Assembly (NCBI RefSeq): GCF_026213295.1
Contig: NC_079420.1
Span: forward strand, 7,837,113-7,901,112
Length of the DNA: 64,000 nt
Direction of reading: 5' to 3'
Source: Gadus chalcogrammus
Lineage: Eukaryota; Chordata; Actinopteri; Gadiformes; Gadidae
Part shown: one piece after another, positions 28,591 through 59,312 of the stretch
Position numbering within the stretch: position 1 is the stretch's first letter
Layout: each line of letters begins with the position of its first letter
Made by a program: the position numbers and the translations under genes
The notes under the pieces: model-generated
What the model was told of the DNA's origin: nothing
The model's database searches: none
What the model saw: only the letters and a program-made list of their open reading frames with translations

Positions 28591-29004
28591 TCATTGACTG
28601 CAGTGTTGGCCGGTTGCCTCTGAACATCTACATTGTTTGTAGGCAGCTCTAGTGGCCAGCAGTCCTTCTACTGCCCTTAAGAAATCTCTATAAACATGAC
28701 TGTGGTACCCGGTCTTAATGAGGTCACCCACCGAATGAATGACTTCTGCAGCTCGTGCGGGAGAGAGGGGGGTGCCGTTCAGAAACACTAGCTGTTTGTA
28801 TCGCTCTGCGAGATCTCGCTGACTGTGGTGTTTGGTCAGTCTGGGGCCCATGGATGGGAGGGGGGGGTAGCGGGGGGGTGTAAAGTTACAGACACAATAC
28901 CGGTGTCCGGTCAGGTGGGATAAACGATCGCACAGCGGGCCGTGATTCATTGGGCTGACCTCTCGCTCACCTCTGCCGTTTTTTTTGCGACACATGGCTT
29001 TCAT
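28591..29004 (-). CDS. Unrecognised open frame, possible small gene or terminal exon
   Basis: A 137-codon minus-strand frame lies 0.4 kb downstream of the TRIM stop. Codon choice looks coding (many C/G third positions, no low complexity), especially from an internal ATG at 28947. The peptide contains helix-like text such as QRDLAERYKQLVFLNGTPL and ARAAEVIHSVGDLIKTGYHS. A good donor-like AGAG|GTGAGCG at about 28973 and an acceptor-like GGTCAG at about 28955 suggest it could be part of a spliced gene. I do not recognise the family and assign no function. No signal peptide or membrane segment is visible. Confidence 0.4.
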   Translation of the reverse strand: MKAMCRKKNGRGEREVSPMNHGPLCDRLSHLTGHRYCVCNFTPPRYPPLPSMGPRLTKHHSQRDLAERYKQLVFLNGTPLSPARAAEVIHSVGDLIKTGYHSHVYRDFLRAVEGLLATRAAYKQCRCSEATGQHCSQ

Positions 29005-29398
29005 TATTTTCAGAGGGATCGTGTAAAAAGTGAATGAAACTCAATAAAAACACATCTTTTAGGGAAATTATTTAAAGTTATTTGAAACAGAAATATATTG
29101 ATTTCCACAATGATTTTAAAAGCTTGATACTATACGTGAAATGTGTTATGGAAGACACCGCACATTACAAATACAAATACATTTCTTTTGGAATGGAGTA
29201 AAATGCTGCTGTGTAACAACTTATTTGTATGAATTAAATGCTTGCACACAGAATTTGACAAATTTGACAAATTATTGAACAAAATGTCAAAGAAGCATAC
29301 ATAGGCCTATTTATACAGATACAAATTGAAAAACACATAAAAGAAAGCATCACGATGACCTTTTCTCAAAGAGCCACACGGATGTCGTTCCCCCTCCC

Positions 29399-29958
29399 TC
29401 ACTCGGGGTCTGACATTTTGAACAGATCACAGATGGTCAGCTGTGCTTTACAGACAGAAAAGGCCGGGTACAGCGGCTCAGCAAACTCCTGCTTGTACGT
29501 GTGAAGTAAGGCTAGGGCACCCCCTGGTGTCACATTGAAGAACGACAACACGCCCTCGTCACAGTCCAGGAACACTCCTATTCTCTGCAGCCGCCCCACT
29601 GCCACCGAGGCAGACGCTCTGTCGTGCATGGCCTCCACCTTGCCCCGCTCCGCACCCAGGCACCAGGAGAAGGGATTGAGGCCCAGACGACAGTTTCCCT
29701 TCTGGCCTTTTCTCCCGATCTGGGCCTCAGACACCCCCACCTTCCACTGGCCGGCGTCTTCCGAAGACACCTCCACCTCCCAGTACCAGCGGCCCTGATC
29801 CATGGCTTCGGAGGCCAGGACTTGGGGGAAGGAGCTAAATCGAGCCCCCTGCTCTGAATAGGCCTGCTGAACTTCACCATAGGACACCTGTCTGTAGTCT
29901 GGGGACAGCAGCAGCTTGGGGTGGGCCGTGTCTGCGTCCAGGGAGGGAACGGTCCCAT
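29399..29958 (-). CDS. TRIM gene exon 7: PRY/SPRY (B30.2) domain and stop
   Basis: The exon starts after a TTTGTGCAG acceptor, takes its first codon from exon 6 (Tyr), and ends at a stop at 29399-29401. PRY begins with LDADTAHPKLLLS, a textbook PRY start. SPRY hallmarks follow: GRWYWEVEV, WKVGV, SWCL, RIGVFLDCDEGVLSFFNV and EPLYPAF. The domain appears intact. This type of B30.2 domain binds the ligase's target. I found no AATAAA within about 300 bp downstream; the variant TATAAA occurs on the minus strand near 29311-29316. Confidence 0.92.
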
Positions 29959-32900
29959 CTGCACAAATAAAGACTTAAATTAGACCCAGAACAGGTGGAT
30001 AAGTAATAGATCCACTAGATGAAGTATGGAGAAAAGAATGATGGAAGCGATGCACTATTATTGAGTCTTAGAGGTGCTGGAGGTAAGAACCAAGAGTTTT
30101 AAAGAAGGAGCAGGAAAGAGTATGATTTTGAACCTGGAAACCCCCAAAATATCAGAACGCATTTCACTCACCAACAGCTGACGAATGGCTGAACCATTTC
30201 TTACAAATTACACTCAAATAACAGCACACAAATCTTAGCTACTACAACTTTAAGAAGCAAACCAACCAAACTATCAGTGGATAAGTGACAGAGTCGAATG
30301 TGGTGGGACGTGATAAGGAAGTGAAGGTGTTAAACAGTAGTGTCTCACAGAGCAGTCGTAAAGGGTCTCTCTCGGGCAGGGAGATAACCAGGGTGTTCAG
30401 CCTCTTCTCCGTCCAGCTCTTCAGGCAGTGCAGCCGGGCGCGGTCCACCTCCTCCTCCTCCGGGGGGTCCAGGTCCACGACACCGGGACCAGCCTCACTG
30501 AACCTGACCGGGGGGGGGGGGGGGGGGGAGCAGGGTCAGGGTGTAAATGAGGCGAGAAGATGGGGGTTTTGTATGCAGCTGCAGGTGCTGCGGCGCGAGG
30601 TGACAATGAGAAGTCGATTAAATAGATTCTTGTGGAGATATGCAGGAGCACGCTTTGTGTTGAGGGAACCGGGTGCTTGTTGTTAATCCTGCTTTGCAAA
30701 TCAGCCAAAAATATACACAGACGGTGATCATATCATCCTTCATTTCAATAAAAACGGTTTTTAATCACTTTCTTCTGAATGGCGGTTATTGGATTATTTG
30801 ACAGTAAAGTTCCTCCGACAGTAAAGACACTAAAGTTATAAATTAATTTAGTCGTTTCAAATACAGGGTTATAGCTAATAACCTATCATTATACATTTAA
30901 TTAAACGTTATTTAACAAATCTAAGAACTACACAACATGGTCAATTGACAAAATGCATGTGCAAACATCATAAGGTATATAACTAAATCAGCTTACATTT
31001 GGGTGATCTTGCTGTACTCCTGTAATAAAGAAAAACATAAAAAATGGCATTTAAATTATGCGTTAGTGAAGTTAATAAATAGATAACTTGCATTAGGCAG
31101 TAACCTCCTAAATGTATGTCCAGACACGGATGCATTTTGACAATATATATAAATATATATATATATATTATTGGGTTTGTTGAACATCTTTAACCAATGA
31201 GGAATATCGCCATCAGATTTCCAAAACCTTGCCAAATAAGAATGGGTTCACTCCTGGCACTGGACTCGAGTGGCTTAAACCTCCTCCTCAATAGTCAAAA
31301 CCATCACCTTCTACCACACCTGCCCAAAGCTACGGAAAGGCAAATCAGGCCTGTGCTCCAAAACGCTGTTCTGGATCCAGGTCTGCACGGCTTCTGCTAA
31401 AGCTCCATGCAGGAGCCATGCTGCTGCATGACCGTATTCTGGCCCCCGGGTGTGCACGCTACAGCTCAAGCTCCATGAAGGGGCCCGTGTCTCACCATGA
31501 TGAAGGCCTGCTCCTGGACCCGCTGCTCCCCCTTGGCGTCGGCCAGGCCCTCCAGGGTGTGCAGGCCCTTCTGGACACACGTCAGGGAGCCTTGGAGCCT
31601 GCTGAGGTGGCCCTCCAGGCCCCCGACGGACCTGGCCTCCTCCTGGACCACGCACTGCAGGGCCGACTGCTCCTCCTGCTCCAGGGCCTCCCTCATGGCA
31701 GCGTACTGCTGCTGCACCGCCGAGCGAGCCTCCTCCAGCACCCCCTATGGACCGGGAGGGCGAGGGTCAGTCAAGGCCATTGTGCTTGCTTGTTTCCCGT
31801 CAGGTGTTTCCTGTGATTCCTCTGGGATACAGCAGTTGTTCTCAAAATAAAGCAGAACTTCTAGGGGGAGACTGCAGTACACAAAGCTTTAGGAAGGGGA
31901 TTTTAAAAGGGTATTTCTACCGTTTTCTTTAGGGGCTACACGCTATTGACCTGGTTAATCTGTTTACATAGATGTGTGTATATCCCATTAACATTATCAT
32001 TAGGGTTGTAACGGTACATGTATTTGTATTGAACCGTTCCGGTACGGGGTGCTCGGTTCGGTATGGAGGCGAACCGAACAAGTTTCCATACGGACATATT
32101 AAGTAGAGGACCGCATGTGTGGAACATGCTGCAGCCGCATATGCACAGTTGCACACACCGTGACGCACCTAACAGTAGTACTAGCGACCATCATGGCCAA
32201 TGCTAATGCCGCTAGCGTTGGCAACAAGCCAGAGATTGAGGACCCTCCCGCGACATTAAGGTCTCCCGTTTATTATCCTGCAGATAATGTGGATAAGCTG
32301 TTTTTATAAGCTAATTTTTCTGGCAAAAAACATGAAGATTGAGTGAAAGTCATCAGGGCTAAAGATTGGGGGGGGGGGGGGGGGGGGGAGTAAAAGTTAA
32401 TCTGAGCAACAACTTGAAACTGTTTAGTGTTGCAATTGTTCAATTTTGCACATGGCGAAAATATATTTTTTAAAGAAACTAAGCCAATGTTATTTATTTT
32501 TATTTCTACATTTCAGAATCTTGTATTTATATTTTTGAGCAGAATTCTAGCTTTGTATTGTCTAATGTTCCTATTGTTAAAAGCACAAAAGTGTGTTATG
32601 AACAACAATTTATAATTTGCATTTTGTTTTCTTACTGTACCGAAAATGAACTGAACCGTGACCTCAAAACCGAGGTACGTACCGAACCGAGATTTTTGTG
32701 TACCGTTACACCCCTAATTATATTGCATTGACGCTGAAGCTATGCCCCTCACAGACTATACCACACTGTGTAAATAGACAACGCCGTGCTCACCTCGAAA
32801 TCCAGTTTCTTCTGCCTGAGTCCGGCCAGTCGTTGGATCAGTGTGTTCTCAGACTCCTGCAGCTGTTGGATCTCCTCCTTCAGGTTGCCCTGGTGATGGG

Positions 32901-34785
32901 AACGTACGCAACCTTTTAAAGACACGGTGCGGCCAAATCGATCCATCCGTGAGGACATCGCATGCGGCATGATGCACTCTAGCCAATGTAGACAGCTATA
33001 TCTTCTGGGAAACTGATCAGAGCTCTTATATTATATTAATACCTATATTAGCAGCAAATAAATTGGAGAGTAACATTTTGCAACTGAATATAAGAAATGT
33101 AATAGTCCCTTAGATGAATTTACCATTAGGAACATTTGAATAACCGAGAAACACACAGAAAATGATCAGCATGCATCATTCACTAATACCACCAGGAATG
33201 CAATATAAAAAGCACCCAAGCAGGACCCCCCGTCCCCTGTCCCCCCCGTCTCCCCCGTCCTCACCCTGAGCTCCCGCTCGGCCTCGCGGATGCTGACGCA
33301 GGCGTGGTCCCGGTGGGAGCCGATGACGGTGCACACGGTGCACACGCACACGGCGCACTGCCGGCAGTAGATGCGGCTCATCTCCTGGTGCTCGGGGCAG
33401 CGCCACGCCGACAGGTCCTCCAGGGGCGGCACCAGCGTGTGGCTCCGGAACACCGGCGAGTCCAGGTGGGGCCGCAGGTGCTCGGCGCACATGGAGGCGC
33501 CGCACACCAGGCAGGTCCTCACGGCCGGCTGCTGGGCCCCGCCGGCGCAGTAGTGGCAGGGGACGGGGGGGGTCGGGCTGGCGGTCGGACGCGGGGCCAT
33601 GGGGGAGCGTTGGGGAGATGAAGGGACGGGGGGCGGGCTGATGGTCGGACGCGGGGCCATGGGGGAGCGGCGGGGGGACGAAGGCCCAGGGGAGAGCCTC
33701 CGGGTGGCGGTGAGTTTGGGGCGGTGGGCGAACAACGGCGAGATCCAGCTGACGCGTGCCGTCCCTCCGAGGTCAGGGGGCGGAGCCGCCAGAGCGGGGA
33801 CGAAGGCGTCCTCTTCGCTGCTGGATCTACTGGAGTCGTCCATCGTGAGCACTTCTTCTGGTTTTGTGTCCGGCTTGGTGTGCCGGGCGGGAGCCTCTGA
33901 GGCCTCTTCAACCGGCTCCTCGCTGTGGTCCGATGACCTGTGGTCGTCATCAAGGGACGGTGGCGATTCGTCGCGGGCAAGCGGGACAGGCGGAGGGGTG
34001 GTTGTCGGGGCCTCTGACGGCTCATTGGAAGGCGCCGCGGGGTGGGGACGGGCCACGGCTGGCCGTTTTGGGTCGGGCCGGTCGTCCACTGGAGCGCTGG
34101 CTTTTCGCTTCCCCAGGTAGACGTTGGTGAAAGGAGGCCTTTCCCATTTAGGGTTGCTTGACGTTCCTTATAGAAGGCAAAAAATTGTAGTTGGGAAAGG
34201 TAAATGTAAATGTAAATCTGAAACTCGAGAAGCATGCTGTACGAACTACATGCTACGATAATTAATGACTTGTTGCAACCCTAGTATGTCACATTTCTAT
34301 CTCAGTATCAAGTCAAGTTATCAAGTTTTGACTTTATTTATTGAGTTCCAGGCTGTCGTCAAGGAAGCATAAAGTAATATCAAAGTAAGTAACAAGAAAG
34401 GTAATAATAAAAGCATGAAAACATACGTACAACGAAAAACCAAGTGTGCAATAGAAAGGCAACAATGCACATTGTTATTACCAATGAACTACATTAGCAA
34501 TACAATACATCATACAGCACATTATAGAACTATGCACCAACTACCTTGGGGGGGGGCTTGACCCGAGGAACCCGGCTCCGTGGCGCTCCTCGTCCCAAAG
34601 GGCAGTGTGTTGTAAACAGTCTTACATTTCCACTCAGGACACTTGTATGGTCCGGACGGCGTAATGCTCCACAGATCCCCAATACAGCGTCGGCAATAAC
34701 GATGCTTACATTTCAAAATAATCGGGTCCCCGACCAGCTCTTTACATAGAGGACACACCGATGGTGTATCTAACACAGCACCCAT
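29399..34785 (-). CDS. TRIM-family E3 ubiquitin ligase (RING, B-box1, B-box2, coiled coil, PRY/SPRY), complete seven-exon gene
   Basis: I assembled the coding sequence on the minus strand from seven exons: 34545-34785, 33265-34166, 32794-32889, 31496-31744, 30997-31019, 30349-30503 and 29399-29958. Every junction is GT-AG, the phases agree, and the lengths sum to 2,226 nt (741 residues plus stop). Domain order is RING (residues 11-54), a Pro/Ser/Glu-rich linker without obvious fold (about 64-283), B-box 1 (about 284-325), B-box 2 (about 337-368), coiled coil (about 382-496) and PRY/SPRY (about 556-741). The 96-bp and 23-bp exons are the classic TRIM exon sizes. Known family role: RING-dependent ubiquitin transfer with target choice by SPRY, in cytosol; many fish members act in antiviral signalling. 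B-box 2 and SPRY recall TRIM14/TRIM16-type proteins from memory, but mammalian TRIM14 lacks a RING, so I give no symbol. Regulation: see the ISRE-like site. Confidence 0.9.
30349..30503 (-). CDS. TRIM gene exon 6: linker before the SPRY domain
   Basis: The 155-bp exon enters in phase 2 and leaves in phase 1 at CTCT|GTGAGA. It codes an acidic stretch (DLDPPEEEEVDRARL) and a short helix between coiled coil and PRY/SPRY. Its acceptor, GGTCAG, is preceded by a run of about 19 C residues on the gene strand, so the poly-pyrimidine tract is a pure homopolymer. Confidence 0.82.
30997..31019 (-). CDS. TRIM gene exon 5: 23-bp micro-exon
   Basis: A 23-bp exon coding EYSKITQ plus two bases of the next codon. 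It sits between a TTTATTACAG acceptor and a GTAAGC donor. A 23-bp exon at exactly this place is a recurring trait of TRIM genes, and without it exons 4 and 6 would be out of frame. Confidence 0.85.
31496..31744 (-). CDS. TRIM gene exon 4: coiled-coil body
   Basis: The exon is 249 bp (83 codons), phase 0 on both sides, from a CATAG acceptor to an ATG|GTGAGA donor. The peptide is helical and charged with heptad leucines (e.g. EEARSAVQQQYAAMREALEQ). The corresponding exon in many TRIMs is 231-234 bp, so this one is slightly long. Confidence 0.86.
32001..32716 (+). mobile_element. Degenerate hAT element in TRIM intron 3
   Basis: Inverted ends TAGGGTTGTAACGGTACA and TGTACCGTTACACCCCTA bound the element, the widespread fish hAT end type. 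Flanking octamers ATTATCAT and ATTATATT are an eroded 8-bp duplication. The peptide NKPEIEDPPATLRSPV on the plus strand (about 32215-32270) resembles the N-terminus of ZBED/hAT transposases; the rest is deleted. A 20-G run occurs at 32369-32388. Confidence 0.7.
32794..32889 (-). CDS. TRIM gene exon 3: coiled-coil start (96 bp)
   Basis: Exactly 96 bp, phase 0 at both ends, the standard size of this exon in TRIM genes. It follows a CACCAG acceptor and ends at GAG|GTGAGC. The translation has heptad-like Leu/Ile spacing (NLKEEIQQLQ, TLIQRLAGLRQ), as expected for the antiparallel dimer coiled coil. Confidence 0.88.
33265..34166 (-). CDS. TRIM gene exon 2: Pro/Ser-rich linker, B-box 1 and B-box 2
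   Basis: This 902-bp exon starts after a TATAAG acceptor and ends in phase 0 at an AGG|GTGAGG donor. Its first part is low-complexity, rich in Pro, Ser, Glu and Asp, with acidic-serine stretches and two copies of SPMAPRPT spaced 20 residues apart. The second part holds a B-box 1 (CHYC ... CLVC ... C.EH..PH, residues 284 onward) and a B-box 2 (CPEH ... YC..C ... C..C ... H..H, residues 337-368). The exon is strongly GC-rich compared with the surrounding introns. A linker of about 200 residues between RING and B-box is unusually long for a TRIM, where this distance is usually some tens of residues. Confidence 0.87.
34545..34785 (-). CDS. TRIM gene exon 1: start codon and RING finger
   Basis: The exon codes 80 residues and ends in phase 1 at a CAAG|GTAGTT donor. 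The ATG (34783-34785) is chosen because the RING begins only ten residues later. Zinc ligands visible are C11, C14, C26, H28, C31, C34, C49 and C54, a C3HC4 pattern. The last pair is spaced C-P-x3-C instead of the common C-P-x-C, so one ligand assignment is uncertain. A RING in this position normally recruits the E2~ubiquitin conjugate. Confidence 0.88.
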
Positions 34786-34795
34786 TACTTCATGT

Positions 34796-34809
34796 GTTTC
34801 TGTTTCTGA
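34796..34809 (-). promoter_or_regulatory. ISRE-like element just upstream of the TRIM start codon
   Basis: On the minus strand the sequence reads TCAGAAACAGAAAC, which contains GAAA-NN-GAAAC, the core of the interferon-stimulated response element bound by ISGF3/IRF factors. It ends 11 bp before the ATG, so it may overlap the transcript start or lie in the leader. No TATA box is evident upstream. Many fish TRIM genes are interferon-induced; whether this one is, is inference. Confidence 0.5.
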
Positions 34810-35473
34810 ATTACACTACAGATGCGGACCATGGACGCCTGCCTAACCGATGTTTTGTTATTTCCGCATTCGCAATAGTTTAGGGGAGGAGCTACGTTTG
34901 AATTAGCCCCTCTCCCCCCTCCCCTACGCTGGTGTTTGCTCTTAAAGGTGCAGACACTTTGACTGCACTCATTAAACGCTTCCGTTTGTTTTTCTAATCA
35001 TGCATACCTTTTTATTATAATCGTTCGAATAAAGAGCATGGCAGTCGCACCACTGTTTTAAAACTTTGCTTATGCCATGGTAGGGTTTACTGGGTTGGTT
35101 GACTGCCACCATTAAAGGCTTCTTATCGGCTTGATCCAAATACCCAGACATTCCTTCTCCTATGGTGGTCCAGGCATGTGACAGACAGAAAAATAATTTC
35201 TCATAATCATAATTCAAAGTGGTTTACCCCTGCCTATAGCATATATGCCCCATTATATATTTCCAGAATTTCCTGCATCCGATATATAGAGCGTCTTATC
35301 TTCTATGCGTTTCTATTTATATTGTGTGTTGATAACATGGCCAAACAGCATTAGTTTGCTTATAAATTTATGTTTTGAAGAGCTTTGTGACAGCAAAACA
35401 TACAATCAAGACACACAACCTTCTTAAATGTTACAAATAACAAAACCATACTTATTTAAATACTGTGAAAATC

Positions 35474-35479
35474 TTTATT
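35474..35479 (-). terminator. Possible lhfpl3 polyadenylation signal AATAAA
   Basis: A canonical hexamer on the minus strand, about 115 bp after the candidate lhfpl3 stop codon. The area is AT-rich, so a chance hexamer is quite possible. Confidence 0.25.
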
Positions 35480-35595
35480 TAGTATTCATTTATATATGTC
35501 GTTTTTTTTTTTATATAATAATAGTAATAATCTAATTTTGTTGTTCTTTTTTTTAAGTACACCCTCATGTTTTCTAAGTGTTTGGTATCTATGGG

Positions 35596-35648
35596 TTAAG
35601 TATTTACAGAAGATATCCACAGGGTGAATACAGGGAGGACATTCAGAA
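35596..35648 (-). CDS. lhfpl3: Candidate last coding exon of lhfpl3
   Basis: Downstream of exon 2 on the minus strand, a TTATATTGCAG acceptor is followed in the required phase 1 by 17 codons ending in TAA (VLNVLPVFTLWISSVNT from the split Val). The mammalian tail also begins Val-Leu but is otherwise different from what I remember (about nine residues). A minus-strand AATAAA lies about 115 bp past the stop. Position between exon 2 and the TRIM gene is sensible, but such a short exon could be a chance match. Confidence 0.3.
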
Positions 35649-35716
35649 CTGCAATATAACCAACAGATGGTAATACAAACAGATCTATACTAATCCTCAT
35701 GAATGTCACAACTAGG

Positions 35717-35766
35717 GGAGAAGGAGAGAGAGACAGAGAGAGAGAGAGGGAGAGAGAGAGATAGAG
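35717..35766. repeat. Short GA-rich tract
   Basis: GAGAGA words with ACAG and GGG breaks, about 70 bp from the candidate lhfpl3 last exon, on the intron side. Confidence 0.9.
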
Positions 35767-35952
35767 ACATTTGGCCACACAATAGAATCATTGTGTGTGT
35801 GAGGTGGATGTATTGGTTTGCTAGCCTATCAAATATTGCACACAGACATTAACGCAGACAATACACATTAACTCACTCAATTGAGCTCATGGTTGTGCAA
35901 GCCAAAAATAAATAAATACCTTGACACACACACTCACTCTATAAGTATTCGT

Positions 35953-36265
<313 letters not shown>

Positions 36266-36758
36266 GTTTAAGTTCTCTCAGCAGCTACAAATCGAGGAGC
36301 TAGCCCTCCTCTGAGACCCGTCACAGTGAAGATACCACAGACTAGAAAAGAGATGGGATTGTGTTCAAACGTAAGCAATGTGCAAAGTGAGCTAGCAGGT
36401 TACTGAATGGATTACCATAAAACTTCAAGAATATATTCAACACTCACTGTACAAGATTCTGTAGACTTTGTAGTACAATATTCTCTCTTTTTTTTCAACC
36501 GTGTCGATTACGTTAGAAAACTGTTGACAGTATATTTTCTCCTACTAACTCAAGAGCGAAACAATGGGTGATATAAGCTAAAGAAGAAGAATAAACCTTC
36601 ATCATCATAATTATACATATAAAAGACAACAGAGTTACACACCAACCCAATATTAAATGGGATAAACTCTTTCTTCTGTTCACAAATAAAACAGAACACA
36701 TACACAAGTGATACACATATCTAACTTAGTGGAATATTTATAAATATAATGTTTACTG

Positions 36759-36895
<137 letters not shown>

Positions 36896-37297
36896 CCATG
36901 AGTCTGTGTGTCTGTGTATGGGTACGGGTTTGTGCCTGTCTGAACATGCATGCATGTTAATGTCCATCCTAGCTTGTGTAGATGTCTTTGTTTTTTTGTT
37001 TTTCTCTCTGCTGTGCATCTACACATTAACCATTTTTACATTTCACAAAGGTAGTGGGCAGCCTACACACCTCAATAGGACTTTCACAGTCCTTCATGCC
37101 CTCACCACAACCTTTACACTGTGTTACGCAAGGGGTTAGCTCTGCAGACTCAGGTAGTGTTCCCAGGGTTATGGGCTCTGTGGAAGTGCTGGGGATGAAG
37201 CTAGGAAATGAATGAATTGGTGGCGAGAGCAATGTCTTTAGATGAACTGGTAACATTGGATAATTTCATTAGTTGGTACAGTCGGTGTAAGAGGCAA

Positions 37298-37298
<1 letters not shown>

Positions 37299-37334
<36 letters not shown>

Positions 37335-37350
37335 TTGGTTGGTTGGTAGG
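37299..37350. repeat. (GGCT)n tetranucleotide repeat
   Basis: About nine CTGG units followed by four GTTG/GTAG-like variants. Confidence 0.9.
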
Positions 37351-38369
37351 TGGAATAGCTGGTTGTTGCACCTGTTTTCTTCTCTACTACAGCTCAGTGC
37401 AACCTCCTTCTTCGGGTGGGGGGTGTGGAGGAACTGGGGCGTAGAGAACCTATCAGTATCAGGGAAGAGGAAATAGAAGAAATTATGTATTTTTTCAAAA
37501 TGTCTATGATTGTATGTTTAATTATGCATTCATTTTTAGGATTGTTTATGCAGCAAGTATATATAAAATTAATTGTACCTACCCATAAATACAGTTAGGC
37601 ATTTCCTGCTTCTGTGAATACAGAAAAAAGGTAGAAACCGTTTAAAAGATCGGCGTTCAAGGTCATGCTATTTATAGAGACATCTTCGATACAATCTGTA
37701 GCGCTCAGCATTCAGCGCCGCTGGTTGTAGTACGTATAATGGCCGGTAGAGGGTGAAAGAGTGGCTAATAAACGAATAATCTATCGAGAAATATAATATA
37801 TTATAATAATACTAATAATAGTATAATAGTAAATAAGGTCCCTTTTGTGTTGTTATTACCTCTGAAACAATATTTAAGTTGTTTTTAAGAATTTATAAAT
37901 TTTTGGAGGGTGCTTTTTGAAGAACTATATACTATAAAACTCTGATACGGTTGTGATACATTCCATTACTCTGCTTATGTTCAACCCATTCAACCTCTCT
38001 TTTAGTCTCACTTGTTTGACCATTTTTACAACCACTTCACCAAAGGGATGAACTTAATTACATATTTGTACAAAAAATGTGCCCTCAAATACACTCATGA
38101 CGTACAGAGGCTTCTAAAACAACACATGTTCTCCTACATACAAAAATACTCTTCACACCATTAACAAAGAGGCAAATCATTACCCCAAACGACATCAGCT
38201 TCAGCCATCTACAATCATCCGCTCAACGGCTCACTCAATTAAACAAACGCTCCGCTAATTACACACGGTGCACATGTGGCTTAATAACCATGATTCAGTC
38301 CCACTTCACCGCGGACTCAGCGGGACAGTCCATTAACCCCCCGGCAGTACCGAATCAACCCCTGCTCAC

Positions 38370-58745
<20,376 letters not shown>

Positions 58746-59217
58746 CGTATGGAAACGGGAGACTTAAGGAGGAGGTTTCTGCACGGTCGATGAGCGTACA
58801 ATCCGCGGACGAGCTACAGATGCGCCATGCATACGGTGCAAGAATTACGCAAAAAATAAACCCTGGCTCTGCAACATGAAACGGTGCCGTTTGACGAACG
58901 CGATCAGCAGCTCATCAACCGCGAGGAACGACGAGTCGAGAATCATTCCGATTAAGTCGAGTCTCGAGAGCAGAAACCCCCCCTCAGAAGCGAGCCCTGC
59001 ACCGAGCAACACGCTTCTTCCCTGCCGCTTCTGTGGAGCGCCACCGACGTCTGGCCGTGGCACTCGGACGTGCACATCGCACGACGTTACGCACGCCACT
59101 CGCTGATGGTGATGTCCTTAGAACACCTAAGGAGCCTCCATCCACACGCAGGGCAGCCTGGGGAACAAACACCGCTCGGACTACGGGAGGATGCTGTGGC
59201 CGGTTCAGCTCGTTGAG

Positions 59218-59312
59218 CAGTGTCGCCAGATTGGGACAGATTTCCCGCCCAATCTGGCGGGAAACAAAATTTCCAGATTGGGCGGGAACTTTGTCCCAAT
59301 CTGGCAACACTG
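59218..59312. mobile_element. Small foldback/MITE upstream of lhfpl3
   Basis: Two arms of about 40 bp (CAGTGTCGCCAGATTGGGAC and its inverse ending GTCCCAATCTGGCAACACTG) surround a short spacer. The flanking octamers TCGTTGAG and TCGTCGAG differ at one base, suggesting an 8-bp hAT-type duplication. No coding potential. Confidence 0.6.

Noticed and set aside
33599..34120. 173-codon plus frame opposite TRIM exon 2
   Set aside because: Antisense shadow of a GC-rich, stop-poor exon; the minus strand has B-box motifs and matching splice sites.
34972..35217. 81-codon minus frame between TRIM and lhfpl3
   Set aside because: No known motif, no convincing splice sites at both ends, ordinary AT-rich composition. 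Not called, though an unknown exon cannot be excluded.
37026..37200. Alternative lhfpl3 last exon after a TTCCACAG acceptor (TEPITLGTLPESAELTP...)
   Set aside because: Phase would fit, but no similarity to the known tail and no nearby poly(A) signal; the 35.6-kb candidate fits better.
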